DNA from: JAZGGS01 sp963764825 | GTDB taxonomy: Bacteria; Bacteroidota; Ignavibacteria; Ignavibacteriales; Ignavibacteriaceae | DNA: 64,000 nt | Assembly (NCBI GenBank): GCA_963764825.1 | Contig: CAVXUA010000006.1 | Span: forward strand, 1-64,000 | Direction of reading: 5' to 3' | Shown: positions 37,965-47,164 of the stretch, piece after piece | How the letters are laid out: each line of letters starts with the position of its first letter | Numbering within the stretch: position 1 is the stretch's first letter | Made by a program: the position numbers and the translations under genes | Notes under the pieces: model-generated | What the model saw: only the letters and a program-made list of their open reading frames with translations | What the model was told of the DNA's origin: nothing | The model's database searches: none

Positions 37965-38243
37965 TTAGAAGCGTCTTCCTCTTCCGCCATCTCCTCTGTC
38001 CCTTTTAGGTCGCGCCTCATTCACAACAATCTTATTTCCTTTAAGCTCATGAGAGTTTAAGGTATCAATAGCTTTTTGTGCTTCGGTCTGTCCGGGCATT
38101 TCAACAAAACCAAATCCCCTCGATGTCTGACTGTAGTTATCGCGAATGACCTTTGCACTGCTAACATTACCGTGCTCAGAAAACAAGCCATTAAGATCTT
38201 CATCGCTAACGCTGGGGGCTAGATTGCCCACATAGATATTCAT
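37965..38243 (-). CDS. RRM-type RNA-binding protein
   Basis: A 92-residue single RRM: RNP2 NIYVGNL and RNP1 RGFGFVEM, ending in a short basic Gly-rich tail (RGDGGRGRRF). It is the upstream paralogue of the gene at 37504 and differs in the shorter tail. The start follows AAAGGAG by six bases. It likely binds structured mRNA, for example in cold or stress response. Confidence 0.88.
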   Translation of the reverse strand: MNIYVGNLAPSVSDEDLNGLFSEHGNVSSAKVIRDNYSQTSRGFGFVEMPGQTEAQKAIDTLNSHELKGNKIVVNEARPKRDRGDGGRGRRF

Positions 38244-38635
38244 TTTTACTCCTTTAAGATTAAATATTAAATAATTACTGGTCTACAGCTAATGAATAAG
38301 CCGGACCTTGCCGCTGTAAAAAAAATATAATTAGAAATCGGAGGACGATTTGGAGTGTACTCTGATCTAAATTTTAATTCAGCACTTATTTAAGATACAG
38401 TGTTTAATTGGTAGTTACAAACCTATTAACTTACAAGCTAAATGTTTTTGTAGTTAAATAAAAAGATTGGTGGGTCATCCGATTACTCCCTGTTTCGCGG
38501 ACGGACAGGAAGTTAGGCTCGAAAAGTTATTAATATTTGGCTGAAGTTAAACTAAAAAGATCCGGATAATCATTACATTCTAACAAATTAATACTTAACC
38601 GAATTTTATTAAATCCCGGGGGGGAGATCAATTAT
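38244..38635. other. Intergenic region with a small hairpin
   Basis: No gene is visible in these 390 bases. CCTGT (38489-38493) and ACAGG (38505-38509) can pair around a GC-rich 11-base loop, which stands out in this AT-rich stretch. The part nearest 38243 must hold the RRM promoter and leader. A run of seven G ends at about 38625. Confidence 0.4.
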
Positions 38636-39016
38636 TTATAATCGAATTAATTCTGTTTCAATCCTGGTTTTTGTAATAGTTGATTGAAGATACCAATTAT
38701 AACCGCTTTGAGAAAACGGCGTGCCGGAAATAACAATCGATGTGTTTACCACAGTTTCAATTTCATAAATACCAATTGTTGAAGAATCTAGTTCAGCAGG
38801 AATAACCCAATTTATAAAACTTTGGTCACCACCTCCCATTTCATCCGGTTTGTTAAAGAATTGCTGTGCCATTGTACCTAAATTTACTAATTCGGATGCA
38901 ATACTATCTTTATTAGAATCTTCCGCGTGTGCATCGAATAATTGATTGGCTAAACCGAGAGCGATACCGACTATTACTAATCCCAATACCACTAAAAGTA
39001 ATTGTTGCTGTCCCAT
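38636..39016 (-). CDS. Pilin-like membrane-anchored protein
   Basis: A 126-residue protein with an N-terminal MGQQQLLLVVLGLVIVGIAL, a type-IV-pilin-like hydrophobic helix preceded by a very short leader with Gln at +1 to +3, as in archaeal class III signal peptides. The rest (EDSNKDSIASELVNLGTMAQ; SGYNWYLQSTITKTRIETEL) is a small pilin-like globular domain without Cys. Bacterial pilins usually have Phe-Thr-Leu-Ile-Glu here, so this is a divergent pseudopilin or a membrane-tethered helper. No pilus assembly genes are near. Confidence 0.55.
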   Translation of the reverse strand: MGQQQLLLVVLGLVIVGIALGLANQLFDAHAEDSNKDSIASELVNLGTMAQQFFNKPDEMGGGDQSFINWVIPAELDSSTIGIYEIETVVNTSIVISGTPFSQSGYNWYLQSTITKTRIETELIRL

Positions 39017-39089
39017 TTTGCCTCAGTAATTTATTTGTTCAGGCATACAAATTTTTTCAATTTGCCTGAATTTTCTTCAAAAGATTTCA

Positions 39090-39473
39090 TTACGCGGATT
39101 TAATTTTCCCTGTACTGTAATCTTGAATTGGTGTAACGAAACTGCTTAAAGCTCCATCAAGCGATTCGTATGTTTCAAAAAGTTCAATTGTTCCGGTTAA
39201 ATGGAAAACTGATTTAGTAAAATTGCCTGGTTTTACAAGTTTTAATTTTCCACCCAAAGTTTTTAACTTCTTCCAGGTTACAACTAAAACCCCGATAAAA
39301 GTTGAATCAAGAAATTCGCAGGAACTTAAATCAATTATAATATTATGATTTCCCTTAAGAATTTCTTCGTCTAGTTCAGACTTGAATTCCAGTGCTTCTA
39401 AAATTGTTGCTTTTTTAAGTTTAAGTTTTGTTATTAAAAAGCCACACTCAAAAGATTTTTCTAACGATTCCAT
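39090..39473 (-). CDS. STAS-domain anti-sigma factor antagonist-like protein
   Basis: A 127-residue single STAS domain: IIIDLSSCEFLDSTFIGVLV carries the Ser phosphorylated by anti-sigma kinases in SpoIIAA-type proteins, and LKLVKPGNFTKSVFHLTGTI is the second half of the fold. No kinase or phosphatase partner is nearby. It would join a partner-switch pathway controlling a sigma factor or an envelope process. Confidence 0.8.
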   Translation of the reverse strand: MESLEKSFECGFLITKLKLKKATILEALEFKSELDEEILKGNHNIIIDLSSCEFLDSTFIGVLVVTWKKLKTLGGKLKLVKPGNFTKSVFHLTGTIELFETYESLDGALSSFVTPIQDYSTGKIKSA

Positions 39474-40051
39474 TAGTTTGCCCTCATTTTGAAATAGTTT
39501 ATCTGCTAACAGCCAATAAATGTGCCAAGTGATATTTTGTATTTAAACCAAGTCATAGCAAATGATTCTTGTTCCAAATCGTTACATAATCTTATTAAAA
39601 AACTCCTACGACCAACCTGAAATAGCAATTTTAAAATATCTTCGCTCAAAATAATTATTAGAAAGACGAAGAGGATATTCAAGCGATATTATCTGTAATA
39701 TATATGCCAATAGGACGTAACAGCTAGAGAGCACATTTGTGGATTATTTTCTTTATAAATAGTGTCTCATTCTCAAATAATAATTTTTTGGCGTTTCATT
39801 CATAAACATTCTAGTGACGAAAGCTTCAGAAATTTGTTAAAAATCAATGAATTTTACTGGAATGGCTTTTGTGAGTAAAAAAGTAGTCTAATTAAGCGTG
39901 ATCTTCTGTTTTTTAGATATTTTGCTTAAACTATTTTAAGTTTTGTGTGTCACAAACTTGCTTGCTAAACAAAAACATTTCGATATCAATATTAACAGTA
40001 ACAAGATTTTCTTAGCGGATTATTCTATCTAAATTTAGTAAAGGAGTTCTT
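39474..40051. other. Divergent intergenic region with a 22-base inverted repeat
   Basis: 578 bases without a gene between the divergent STAS and lipoprotein genes, so both promoters must be here. At 39938-39959 AAGTTT / AAACTT arms enclose TGTG and CACA, an imperfect palindrome 93 bases before the 40052 start. Nothing else recognisable. Confidence 0.4.
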
Positions 40052-40603
40052 ATGAGGGATGTTTGTGAGGGCATAACATCTTTATCGAAATACTTTATCC
40101 TAATTATCTTTTCATCCTTACTCTTATACGGATGTAAGTCTTATCGTAGTACTCATAACATCTACATCGAAGAAGGTCTTATTTACAAAGAAGGAGAAGA
40201 AGCTCCGTTTACTGGAAGAATACTCGATACTCTGGATAGCCAAATTTTGGAATATGAGGTAGAAAAAGGATTAAAAAACGGGGAGTTCTGTCTTACATCA
40301 ACTTCAGGCCAAATTGCCGTTTACGGTTTACTTAAAAACAATAAGAATGCAGGGAAATGGAAATATTTTTATGGTTCAGGTCAATTGGAATCTATGGGAG
40401 GATTTAGAGATGATAAACCTCAAGGTAAATGGACCTGGTTTTATGAAAACGGAACAGTAAAAGAAGAGGGCTATTTTATTGAAGGATATAAAATAGGAAG
40501 ATGGAGCACCTATGCAGCTACTGGGGCTCCAACATCTGTAATAACTTATAATAAAGGAGAAAAAGTAAACGAAATTAAGTATTCTAAAGCAAGACTGCTT
40601 TAA
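40052..40603 (+). CDS. Lipoprotein with MORN-type (YwqK-like) repeats
   Basis: A 183-residue lipoprotein (LLLYGCKSYR, Cys 28) with about four repeats of 22-24 residues, best seen as 'GKWKYFYGSGQLESMGGFRD', 'GKWTWFYENGTVKEEGYFIE' and 'GRWSTYAATGAPTSVITYNK'. These are the MORN_2 repeats of YwqK-like proteins, beta-hairpins found in membrane-associated proteins. AAAGGAG precedes the ATG. The function is unknown; a surface or periplasmic scaffold is likely. It converges on the EamA gene. Confidence 0.75.
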   Translation: MRDVCEGITSLSKYFILIIFSSLLLYGCKSYRSTHNIYIEEGLIYKEGEEAPFTGRILDTLDSQILEYEVEKGLKNGEFCLTSTSGQIAVYGLLKNNKNAGKWKYFYGSGQLESMGGFRDDKPQGKWTWFYENGTVKEEGYFIEGYKIGRWSTYAATGAPTSVITYNKGEKVNEIKYSKARLL

Positions 40604-40608
40604 TATTT

Positions 40609-41466
40609 TTATTTAACTCGCCTGCTGAATAAAGTCCGTCCCATTTGCACAGTTCGGATTGTAATTGCTGCGATGATTATCACACCTCCTGCAATAGCAT
40701 AAGCAGCAGGAACTTCACCATAACCAATAAGAACCCACACAGGATTTAACACCGGCTCTATCATCGCAATTATTGAAGCTTCAACTGCATAAACTCTTTT
40801 CAATCCAAAAGTAAATATTGCATAAGCAATTGCAATCTGGAACATTCCTAAAAAACTAACCCTCCACAAATCAGAAAAAGATAACTCGGTAATGGAAAAG
40901 ATAAACGGAAAACAAATTATTGCAACCAGAACATTGCCCCAAAAAATACTGCTCTGCTGGTACTCTTTCCCGTTTTTTCTCATTCCCAGGAAAAATGATG
41001 CAAAGAATATTCCTGCAAGCAATCCGTAAATGTTTCCCTCAAGTTCACCTGGTTTAAGATCTCCCAGGAAAAACAAAACCATTCCCACTAAGCAAACTGC
41101 AACCGTTATAGTGTTTGCTTTTTGATATTTAGTTTTGCTGATGATTGGTTCAAATATTAATACATAAATTGGTGCAGTGGATTGCAGGAAAATAGCATTT
41201 GCTGATGTGGTGGTTTTGGTTGCAAGCACGAAGAAAATTAGAACAGCCGCATAAAAAACAGAATTTAAAAATGTAAACTTGTTAACTTTTAATATATTCT
41301 TTCTGAAAATAACCCCAAATGTTGCTGCAGCAATCGCACATCTGAAAAAAGAGATCTGCATTGGCGTTAGTGTAATTAGCTTAACAAGCAAACCGCCGCT
41401 GCTCCACAAAATTGCAGCAAAAAATATTGCTATTAATCCTTGTTGATGTTCAGATAAATGTTTCAT
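40609..41466 (-). CDS. EamA-family (DMT) membrane transporter
   Basis: 285 residues with about ten membrane helices in two EamA halves. The first opens LIAIFFAAILWSSGGLLVKL and the second YGLLAGIFFASFFLGMRKNG; the conserved Pro-Val helix near the end (ASIIAMIEPVLNPVWVLIGY) is typical of the family. Members export amino acids, nucleosides or related metabolites; the substrate cannot be read off. The frame is intact. Confidence 0.85.
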   Translation of the reverse strand: MKHLSEHQQGLIAIFFAAILWSSGGLLVKLITLTPMQISFFRCAIAAATFGVIFRKNILKVNKFTFLNSVFYAAVLIFFVLATKTTTSANAIFLQSTAPIYVLIFEPIISKTKYQKANTITVAVCLVGMVLFFLGDLKPGELEGNIYGLLAGIFFASFFLGMRKNGKEYQQSSIFWGNVLVAIICFPFIFSITELSFSDLWRVSFLGMFQIAIAYAIFTFGLKRVYAVEASIIAMIEPVLNPVWVLIGYGEVPAAYAIAGGVIIIAAITIRTVQMGRTLFSRRVK

Positions 41467-41775
41467 TTGGCTATTTATTTCAGGGAAAAATCGGTTGGCA
41501 ATATAAGTATCCTATACAATATTCAATTTGTTGGTTACGTTTTTCAATAATTCATTTTAATAGAAGGTTGATTAAATTATATATTAAATTTATCAGCTTT
41601 GAAAAGAGCAACTACTTCTTGAACATTTAAACGAACTGAATTTCGAACAATTTAAAATAAATCGTTATTTTGTTCCGATAATGTTTAATAATTAAAAATA
41701 TGATTGGTGCCTTTCCATCAACTTGAACAGTGATAAAAATATTTTAGAAGTTAAACTAATGTGTGTTATATAAGA
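41467..41775. other. Divergent intergenic region, nothing recognised
   Basis: About 309 AT-rich bases between the divergent EamA and deacetylase genes. Both promoters must lie here but I see no clear -33/-7 pair, hairpin or repeat. Confidence 0.5.
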
Positions 41776-42414
41776 ATGACAAAATACAGATATAACCCTC
41801 CTGCAATACTTAAAAAGATATTTAATGAGTTTTATTGGCAGACAACCAACAAAAAAATATTACTCACATTTGATGACGGACCAAACCCGGGAATAACAGA
41901 AAAAATACTTGAGCAACTTAGTTCTTTAAATATAAAAGCTCTCCATTTTTGTGTAGGAAATAATATAAAGAAACATCCTGGTTTAACTAACGAACTAATA
42001 AGTGAAGGTCAAACTATTGGTAATCACACTTTGAGTCATAAATATTTAACCAGGATATCTAGGAATGAGGTAAAAAGTGAGATAGAACAGGTAAATTTAA
42101 TTTTAGCAGATGAATTTAATTACAAGGTAAAACATGTAAGACCACCATACGGCAGGTTTAATTTATCCGTTAGAAAACTTCTGAATAAAACAGATCTAAA
42201 AGTTGTAATGTGGAATCTTGTAACTTATGATTATAAAAATGATTGGGAAAAAGTTAAATTTGCGGTCGATGAATATTTGCAGAAAAATTCACTTATAGTT
42301 TTACACGATAGCAACAAATCAAAAGATATTATTATTGATTCAATTAAATACATAGCAGATACAGCAGATGCGCGCGGATTTGAATTTGGAGAACCTGAAG
42401 AATGTTTGAAATAA
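41776..42414 (+). CDS. Polysaccharide deacetylase (NodB domain)
   Basis: 212 residues from the ATG at 41776 (an in-frame GTG at 41761 adds five). Motif 1 LLTFDDGPNPG (Asp-Asp metal and base), motif 2 TIGNHTLSHKYL (His-x3-His metal), motif 3 HVRPPYGRFN and motif 5 SLIVLHDSNKS with the catalytic His are all present, so this is an active NodB-type enzyme removing acetyl groups from N-acetyl sugars of a polysaccharide or glycolipid. There is no signal peptide, so it acts in the cytoplasm or at the inner leaflet. The next gene overlaps its end by 13 bases. Confidence 0.88.
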   Translation: MTKYRYNPPAILKKIFNEFYWQTTNKKILLTFDDGPNPGITEKILEQLSSLNIKALHFCVGNNIKKHPGLTNELISEGQTIGNHTLSHKYLTRISRNEVKSEIEQVNLILADEFNYKVKHVRPPYGRFNLSVRKLLNKTDLKVVMWNLVTYDYKNDWEKVKFAVDEYLQKNSLIVLHDSNKSKDIIIDSIKYIADTADARGFEFGEPEECLK

Positions 42415-43496
42415 TATTCCTGGTATTTCTGAGTGGCTATTTTCTTCAGTCCGTTATTTTTGTAATTGGTACTAAGAAAAAATTTGGTAAGATAAGTGAA
42501 GGTGTACTTCCTGCAGCTTCCGTAATTGTAGCAGCAAGGAATGAAGAAGATAATATTGAGAGATGTTTAAAATCACTCAATGCTCTTCAATACCCTGAAG
42601 GGAAGCTTGAAATAATAATTGTTGATGATGGTTCCACCGATAATACGCCTACCCTGATAGAAAACTTTATTATAGAAAAAAGTAGGTTTAAAAAAATTAC
42701 AATAAGTAACGATGAGAAAAGTAAGCTGGCTGGTAAAACAAAGGCGGTTGCAAGAGGGATAGAAAATGCAAAAGGAGAAATAATCCTTACTACCGATGCT
42801 GATTGTGAGGTTAAACCAACCTGGGCAAAAACCATCGCATCTTATTATGAAAAAGATGTTGGAGTAGTAAACGGCTATACAACCCAAACTGCCAAAAGTA
42901 ATTTCCAGGGAATGCAAGCGATTGATTTTATTTATTTACTCCTGGTTGCAGCTGGAACAATTAACCTTGGAAAACCGATTAGCTGTATTGGTAACAATAT
43001 GTCTTACCGAAAAAAAGCATACGAAGAAGCTGGTGGTTATGAGAATCTGCCATTTAGCGTTACCGAGGATTTTATTTTGCTTATGGGTATTGAAAAATTA
43101 AAAAAATATAAAATAATCTATCCCCTTGAAAAGGATGCTTTGGTTACATCTCTTTCTTGCAATAGTATTAAAAAACTTGTTCGTCAAAAAAAGCGATGGG
43201 CAGTTGGTGGTTTGGGTGTCCCATTCACAGGATTCTTAATTATGTTTTGGGGGTTTTTTACCAACTTATGTATTCTGTTAACACCATTCTTCTTTTCAAC
43301 AGTTTGGCTGTATCTAATCTTTTTTAAAGTTGTTACAGATTATTTTGTTTTATTCCCGGTTCACCAGAAACTAGGAATTGCTAAAAACTTAAAATATTTT
43401 TTTTCTCACCAGGTTTATTACATACTATACGTTGTTGCGCTTCCATTTATAGTACTGCCTAACCGCAATGTAATTTGGAAGGGAAGGAAATACTGA
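42402..43496 (+). CDS. Membrane-bound family 2 glycosyltransferase
   Basis: 364 residues: an N-terminal helix, a GT-A domain (AASVIVAARNEEDNIERCLK; IIIVDDGSTDNTP; DAD at TTDADCEV; TEDFILLMG) with the RQKKRWAVGGL (Q/R-x-x-R-W) motif, and three C-terminal helices. This is the layout of processive or lipid-linked sugar transferases. It overlaps both neighbours (13 bases before, 1 base after), so the four genes from 41776 form one operon acting on a glycolipid or polysaccharide. Confidence 0.88.
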   Translation: MFEIIFLVFLSGYFLQSVIFVIGTKKKFGKISEGVLPAASVIVAARNEEDNIERCLKSLNALQYPEGKLEIIIVDDGSTDNTPTLIENFIIEKSRFKKITISNDEKSKLAGKTKAVARGIENAKGEIILTTDADCEVKPTWAKTIASYYEKDVGVVNGYTTQTAKSNFQGMQAIDFIYLLLVAAGTINLGKPISCIGNNMSYRKKAYEEAGGYENLPFSVTEDFILLMGIEKLKKYKIIYPLEKDALVTSLSCNSIKKLVRQKKRWAVGGLGVPFTGFLIMFWGFFTNLCILLTPFFFSTVWLYLIFFKVVTDYFVLFPVHQKLGIAKNLKYFFSHQVYYILYVVALPFIVLPNRNVIWKGRKY

Positions 43497-44491
43497 TGCT
43501 GTTACTTTGCAACTATTATGTTACATACCGGTGCAATGCATATTGCAGCTTCTGCCATTTTGGAGATCATACTAATTTTACAGGCACTCCTTTCGCCAGC
43601 ATAGATGATTTTAAATCTAACATTAACCAGATTGCAAAGCTTGGTGTAAAGTTTATTGATCTCACTGGAGGAGAGCCTCTTCTTCATAAAGAAATTCATT
43701 TGATGGCAGATCATGCTAAGGGTTTAAAAATGCAGACTAGCATTACTACAAATGCTCTTCTCTATCCAAAGTTTGCAGAAAAACTATCAGGCAAAATTAG
43801 TCTTCTTCACTTTTCATTAGATTCTCCTGATGAAGAGGAACATAATGAAATAAGAAAAGTTGATTGTTATAAGTCTGTAATGGAAAGCATAAAGATCGCA
43901 AAATCAATCGGTGAGTTTCCGGATATACTTTTTACAGTTACTAATGATACTTACAAAAAACTTCCGCAGATGCATGAAATCGCTGCACAAAATGATTTGG
44001 TACTTTTGGTTAATCCTGTTTTTTCTTATTTCGGCAATCCTGGATTAACAGAAGAAGCAATTGATTTTGTTGATGAATATTGCGATGGGAAACTTGATGT
44101 TTATCTTAATAAAGGATTTATGAAGCTGCGAAGAAACGGGGGGAATGATATAAATGATCCTAGCTGCAAAGCGGTTTCAAGAGTAATCGTCATCTCGCCT
44201 TATAACGAAATACTGCTCCCATGCTATCATTTTGCAAATGATAATATTACGATTGATAAACCAATAAGCGAGATAAGGAAAACAGAAAAGTACAAAACAT
44301 TTTTTAAGAAGGAGGGAAGATTTAAATTCTGCAAAGGTTGCACGGTAAACTGTTATTTTGAACCTTCATTTGCATTCCCAACAAATTTGTATGCTGTTGC
44401 AAGTCTTACATCCAAATTTAAATACAGCTACAACAAACTTGTTAAGCAAAAGTTAAAGAGAAAATTAAATCCGGGAGTTGATTCTAAGTGA
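43496..44491 (+). CDS. Radical SAM protein with C-terminal Cys cluster
   Basis: 331 residues from the ATG at 43496, which overlaps the previous stop as TGATG and has GGAAGG upstream. The radical SAM motif is CNAYCSFC (CxxxCxxC) at residues about 14-21, followed by DLTGGEPLLH. A C-terminal set of Cys (DPSCKAVSRV, LLPCYHF, FKFCKGCTVNCYF) is placed as in SPASM/Twitch-type auxiliary clusters. No known substrate class matches. In its operon with a deacetylase and a glycosyltransferase it could modify a sugar or lipid, as in hopanoid or lipid A pathways. Confidence 0.85.
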   Translation: MLLLCNYYVTYRCNAYCSFCHFGDHTNFTGTPFASIDDFKSNINQIAKLGVKFIDLTGGEPLLHKEIHLMADHAKGLKMQTSITTNALLYPKFAEKLSGKISLLHFSLDSPDEEEHNEIRKVDCYKSVMESIKIAKSIGEFPDILFTVTNDTYKKLPQMHEIAAQNDLVLLVNPVFSYFGNPGLTEEAIDFVDEYCDGKLDVYLNKGFMKLRRNGGNDINDPSCKAVSRVIVISPYNEILLPCYHFANDNITIDKPISEIRKTEKYKTFFKKEGRFKFCKGCTVNCYFEPSFAFPTNLYAVASLTSKFKYSYNKLVKQKLKRKLNPGVDSK

Positions 44492-45318
44492 AACGTTTTC
44501 TTTTAACTTTGTCTCTCTTTGTTCTATTAAGTTCAAATTCCTTCACGCAGAAAACTGATGAATGGTTTCCCACAAAATTAAATATTCAACCGTTTACAGC
44601 AAATTTTTTAGAACCTAAAGCAGGATTCCAATACTTATTTGATATAAAAAAAGTACAGATTAATATCGGGGTTACAAGAGATATCTATCATCATTACAAT
44701 AAAAACGTGACTATATCTTTTGGAGCCGATTTTTTTACTTACACAAGAACCCGTGCACAAAGTAACTTTAAGTTTCCCGTAGAAACAATAGATTATATGT
44801 TTGGGATAAATGCAGGTTATAAGATTGATGATGGAAAGAAAGAAATTGGTGTACGTTTTCGTTTCAGTCATATCAGTGCACACCTGGTTGATGGATTGTA
44901 CGATGCGGAAAATGAAAAATGGCTCAATGGAAGAGAACCTTTTGTTTACAGTAAAGAGTTTATAGAACTTTTTCCGTACATCAGGAAGGATGGCTTTAGA
45001 GCTTACCTTGGATTAACATATATTATTCATGTTATTCCTGGTAAAATTAAGAATGGAATTATCCAGGCAGGTTTCGATTATTATATTTTCCCGCTGCGTA
45101 ATTCTTTCTTCATTCCCTTTATTGCTTACGATTTTAAAATATCGGGAATTGAAAAATATTCAGGTAACAATATTATCACTGCAGGTATTAAATTTGGTGA
45201 ACCTTTTGCAGGTGGTTTTTCTTTGTTGATATCCTACTTATCAGGAAAAAGTGCACATGGCGAATTTTATGATGTTTCAGGAAATTATTGGACAATGGGA
45301 ATAAACCTGGATTTATAA
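44488..45318 (+). CDS. Outer-membrane barrel protein (DUF1207-like)
   Basis: 276 residues, GTG start overlapping the previous stop by 4 bases. Signal peptide (LLTLSLFVLLSSNSFTQ), then DEWFPTKLNIQPFTANFLEP, the DUF1207-like opening, and twelve or so amphipathic strands ending GNYWTMGINLDL. DUF1207 proteins are outer-membrane barrels of unknown role. As last gene of the operon it could take the modified glycolipid or sense it at the outer membrane. The family call is moderate. Confidence 0.6.
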   Translation: MKRFLLTLSLFVLLSSNSFTQKTDEWFPTKLNIQPFTANFLEPKAGFQYLFDIKKVQINIGVTRDIYHHYNKNVTISFGADFFTYTRTRAQSNFKFPVETIDYMFGINAGYKIDDGKKEIGVRFRFSHISAHLVDGLYDAENEKWLNGREPFVYSKEFIELFPYIRKDGFRAYLGLTYIIHVIPGKIKNGIIQAGFDYYIFPLRNSFFIPFIAYDFKISGIEKYSGNNIITAGIKFGEPFAGGFSLLISYLSGKSAHGEFYDVSGNYWTMGINLDL

Positions 45319-45320
45319 AA

Positions 45321-46333
45321 ATGGCTGAAGATTATAATCAACATACGACAATGCACCAGGAAACATTTTCTTCCAAAAAAAATGCTAAGAGTTATGTTCT
45401 TCATGCAGGACTTTTTATTGTTACATTTATCACTTCCACAATTGCCGGAGTACAATGGACCAGTGCCGAAGTGGGACCTTATGAACTTAAGCAATTACTG
45501 GTTGGTCTTCCGTATTCAATTTCAATTATGTTAATGATCTCTTTTCATGAATTCGGACACTACTTTGCAGCAAAATATCATAAAGTAAAAGCAACCTTGC
45601 CTTTTTATATTCCATTTCCACCCATTCCTTACTTTATAAATTTCGGAACGATGGGTGCGGTGATAAGAACAAAATCACTTGTTAAAACTAAAAAAGCAAT
45701 GTTCGATATAGGTGTTGCAGGACCTATAGCAGGATTTATTTTTTGTATTGCTATTCTTATCTATGGATTCTTAAATCTTCCGGGTGAAGAGTACATCCTT
45801 ACAATTCATCCTGATTATTTCAGCTCCGGAATACGGTAAAGATTCAATCGCATTAGTTTTTGGTGATTCCATTTTATTTTCAGCATTAAAATGGACATTT
45901 TTCAATCCTTGTCAGTTCTTTCCGCCGATGTCAGAAATTTATCATTATCCATACTTATGTGTAGGATGGTTCGGTTTGTTTATTACTTCTATGAACCTTA
46001 TTCCTGTTGGGCAATTGGATGGCGGACATATTTCTTATTCTCTTATTTGGAAAAGAAAATCATTATAAAATTTCTGTAATAGCATTTTCTTTCCTATTTA
46101 TTTTTGGAATAATCGGATTGTTGGATACAATGTTAGAGCTTAACTACAGAATTGGTTGGGCTGGTTGGTTGTTCTGGTCGTTAGTTTTATATTTTGTTAT
46201 TAAACTTAAACATCCTCCCATAGCGGATACGACGGAATTGGATAACCGAAGAAGATTTGTGGGCTATATTAGTCTGTTTATATTCATAATTTCTTTTTCC
46301 CCAACACCAATTATGCTTAGCTTACCGGCTTAA
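45321..46333 (+). CDS. M50-family site-2-type membrane protease (two frameshifts)
   Basis: About 337 residues from the ATG at 45321, two bases after the previous stop. Zinc motif HEFGH at about residue 75 in MLMISFHEFGHYFAAKYH, the family segment FGTMGAVIRTKSLVKTKKAM, and the second metal motif NLIPVGQLDGGH. Six or seven helices. The frame changes near 45830 and 46045, where the two parts read on as one protein. Site-2 proteases cut membrane helices of regulators; the substrate is unknown. Confidence 0.85.
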
Positions 46334-46393
46334 AAAAATTATGTATCTTCATTTTTACCTTGTGAACAATTTGCATAAAAGCAATATTTAACT

Positions 46394-47164
46394 ATGCGGA
46401 AATTCGGTTTACTTTTAATACCCCTTCTGTTTTGGGGATGCGATAAAACTTTTGAAAATGTTATTGATGTTACCACGGAAAATTACCAGGTAACAACCAT
46501 AGCTGGTATAAAGGATACAATTGATCTTAAAAACCCTGCAGATTCTTTATTAAATTTACGAATAATTTTTACTCCTGAAAGCGAAGTTAATCGCCTTTAT
46601 TTTGATGTAATAGATCCTGATGACTTACCTTTAAATCCTTCTCCTGTAGAAATGATGAATACAAGTGGTGTTATTTTTGAAAATCAGTTCATTTTAAAAC
46701 CTGAGTACAATAATGGAAAATATGGAGTGCAGTTCTCAGTCACCGGTTTTAATGGTGAAAGCAAAGTTGTTGCGTTAAGTGGGTTCCAATTTAATAATGG
46801 TCAGGATAATCTTCCCCCGGTAATTGCAAATACAATAATTGAACCTGATACTGCTGTGGTAACTGATACAACAGTTATCTTTACCTCTGTGGAAGCAATG
46901 GATTCCAATGGAGTAAATGACTTAAAAGAAGTTTATTATATCGTATACCGTCCTGATGGATCAACAAGCGGTACCAAGCTGCTGCTTTTTGATGATGGCA
47001 ATATTGAAGAGAACGGAGATCTTAGTGCCGGAGATGGTATCTATTCAAGGTTGATACAGATTAATGAAACAAACGATAAAGGAACTTACCGATTTGAGTT
47101 CCAGGCAGAGGATCGTTCGGGTGAATTAAGCAATATCATGAATCATTTTGTGCTCATTCAATAA
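46394..47164 (+). CDS. Lipoprotein with Ig-like domains
   Basis: 256 residues with lipobox LLFWGCDKTF (Cys 16). The mature part has two beta-sandwich domains; the second runs 'NLPPVIANTIIEPDTAVVTD', 'DLKEVYYIVYRPDGSTSGTK', 'DGNIEENGDLSAGDGIYSRL', the pattern of Ig-like or choice-of-anchor domains common in Ignavibacteria. The stop overlaps the start of the next gene (TAATG), so it is co-translated with the BNR-repeat protein. Confidence 0.65.
   Translation: MRKFGLLLIPLLFWGCDKTFENVIDVTTENYQVTTIAGIKDTIDLKNPADSLLNLRIIFTPESEVNRLYFDVIDPDDLPLNPSPVEMMNTSGVIFENQFILKPEYNNGKYGVQFSVTGFNGESKVVALSGFQFNNGQDNLPPVIANTIIEPDTAVVTDTTVIFTSVEAMDSNGVNDLKEVYYIVYRPDGSTSGTKLLLFDDGNIEENGDLSAGDGIYSRLIQINETNDKGTYRFEFQAEDRSGELSNIMNHFVLIQ

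Noticed and set aside
38461..38520. GC-rich hairpin at 38489-38509 as an RNA gene or riboswitch.
   Set aside because: Only a 5-bp stem is visible and no known RNA family pattern fits; listed only as part of the intergenic region.
45288..45494. Overlapping frames before the M50 protease and on the minus strand there.
   Set aside because: The M50 start is at 45321, after the previous stop; the extra codons overlap the barrel gene and add no feature.
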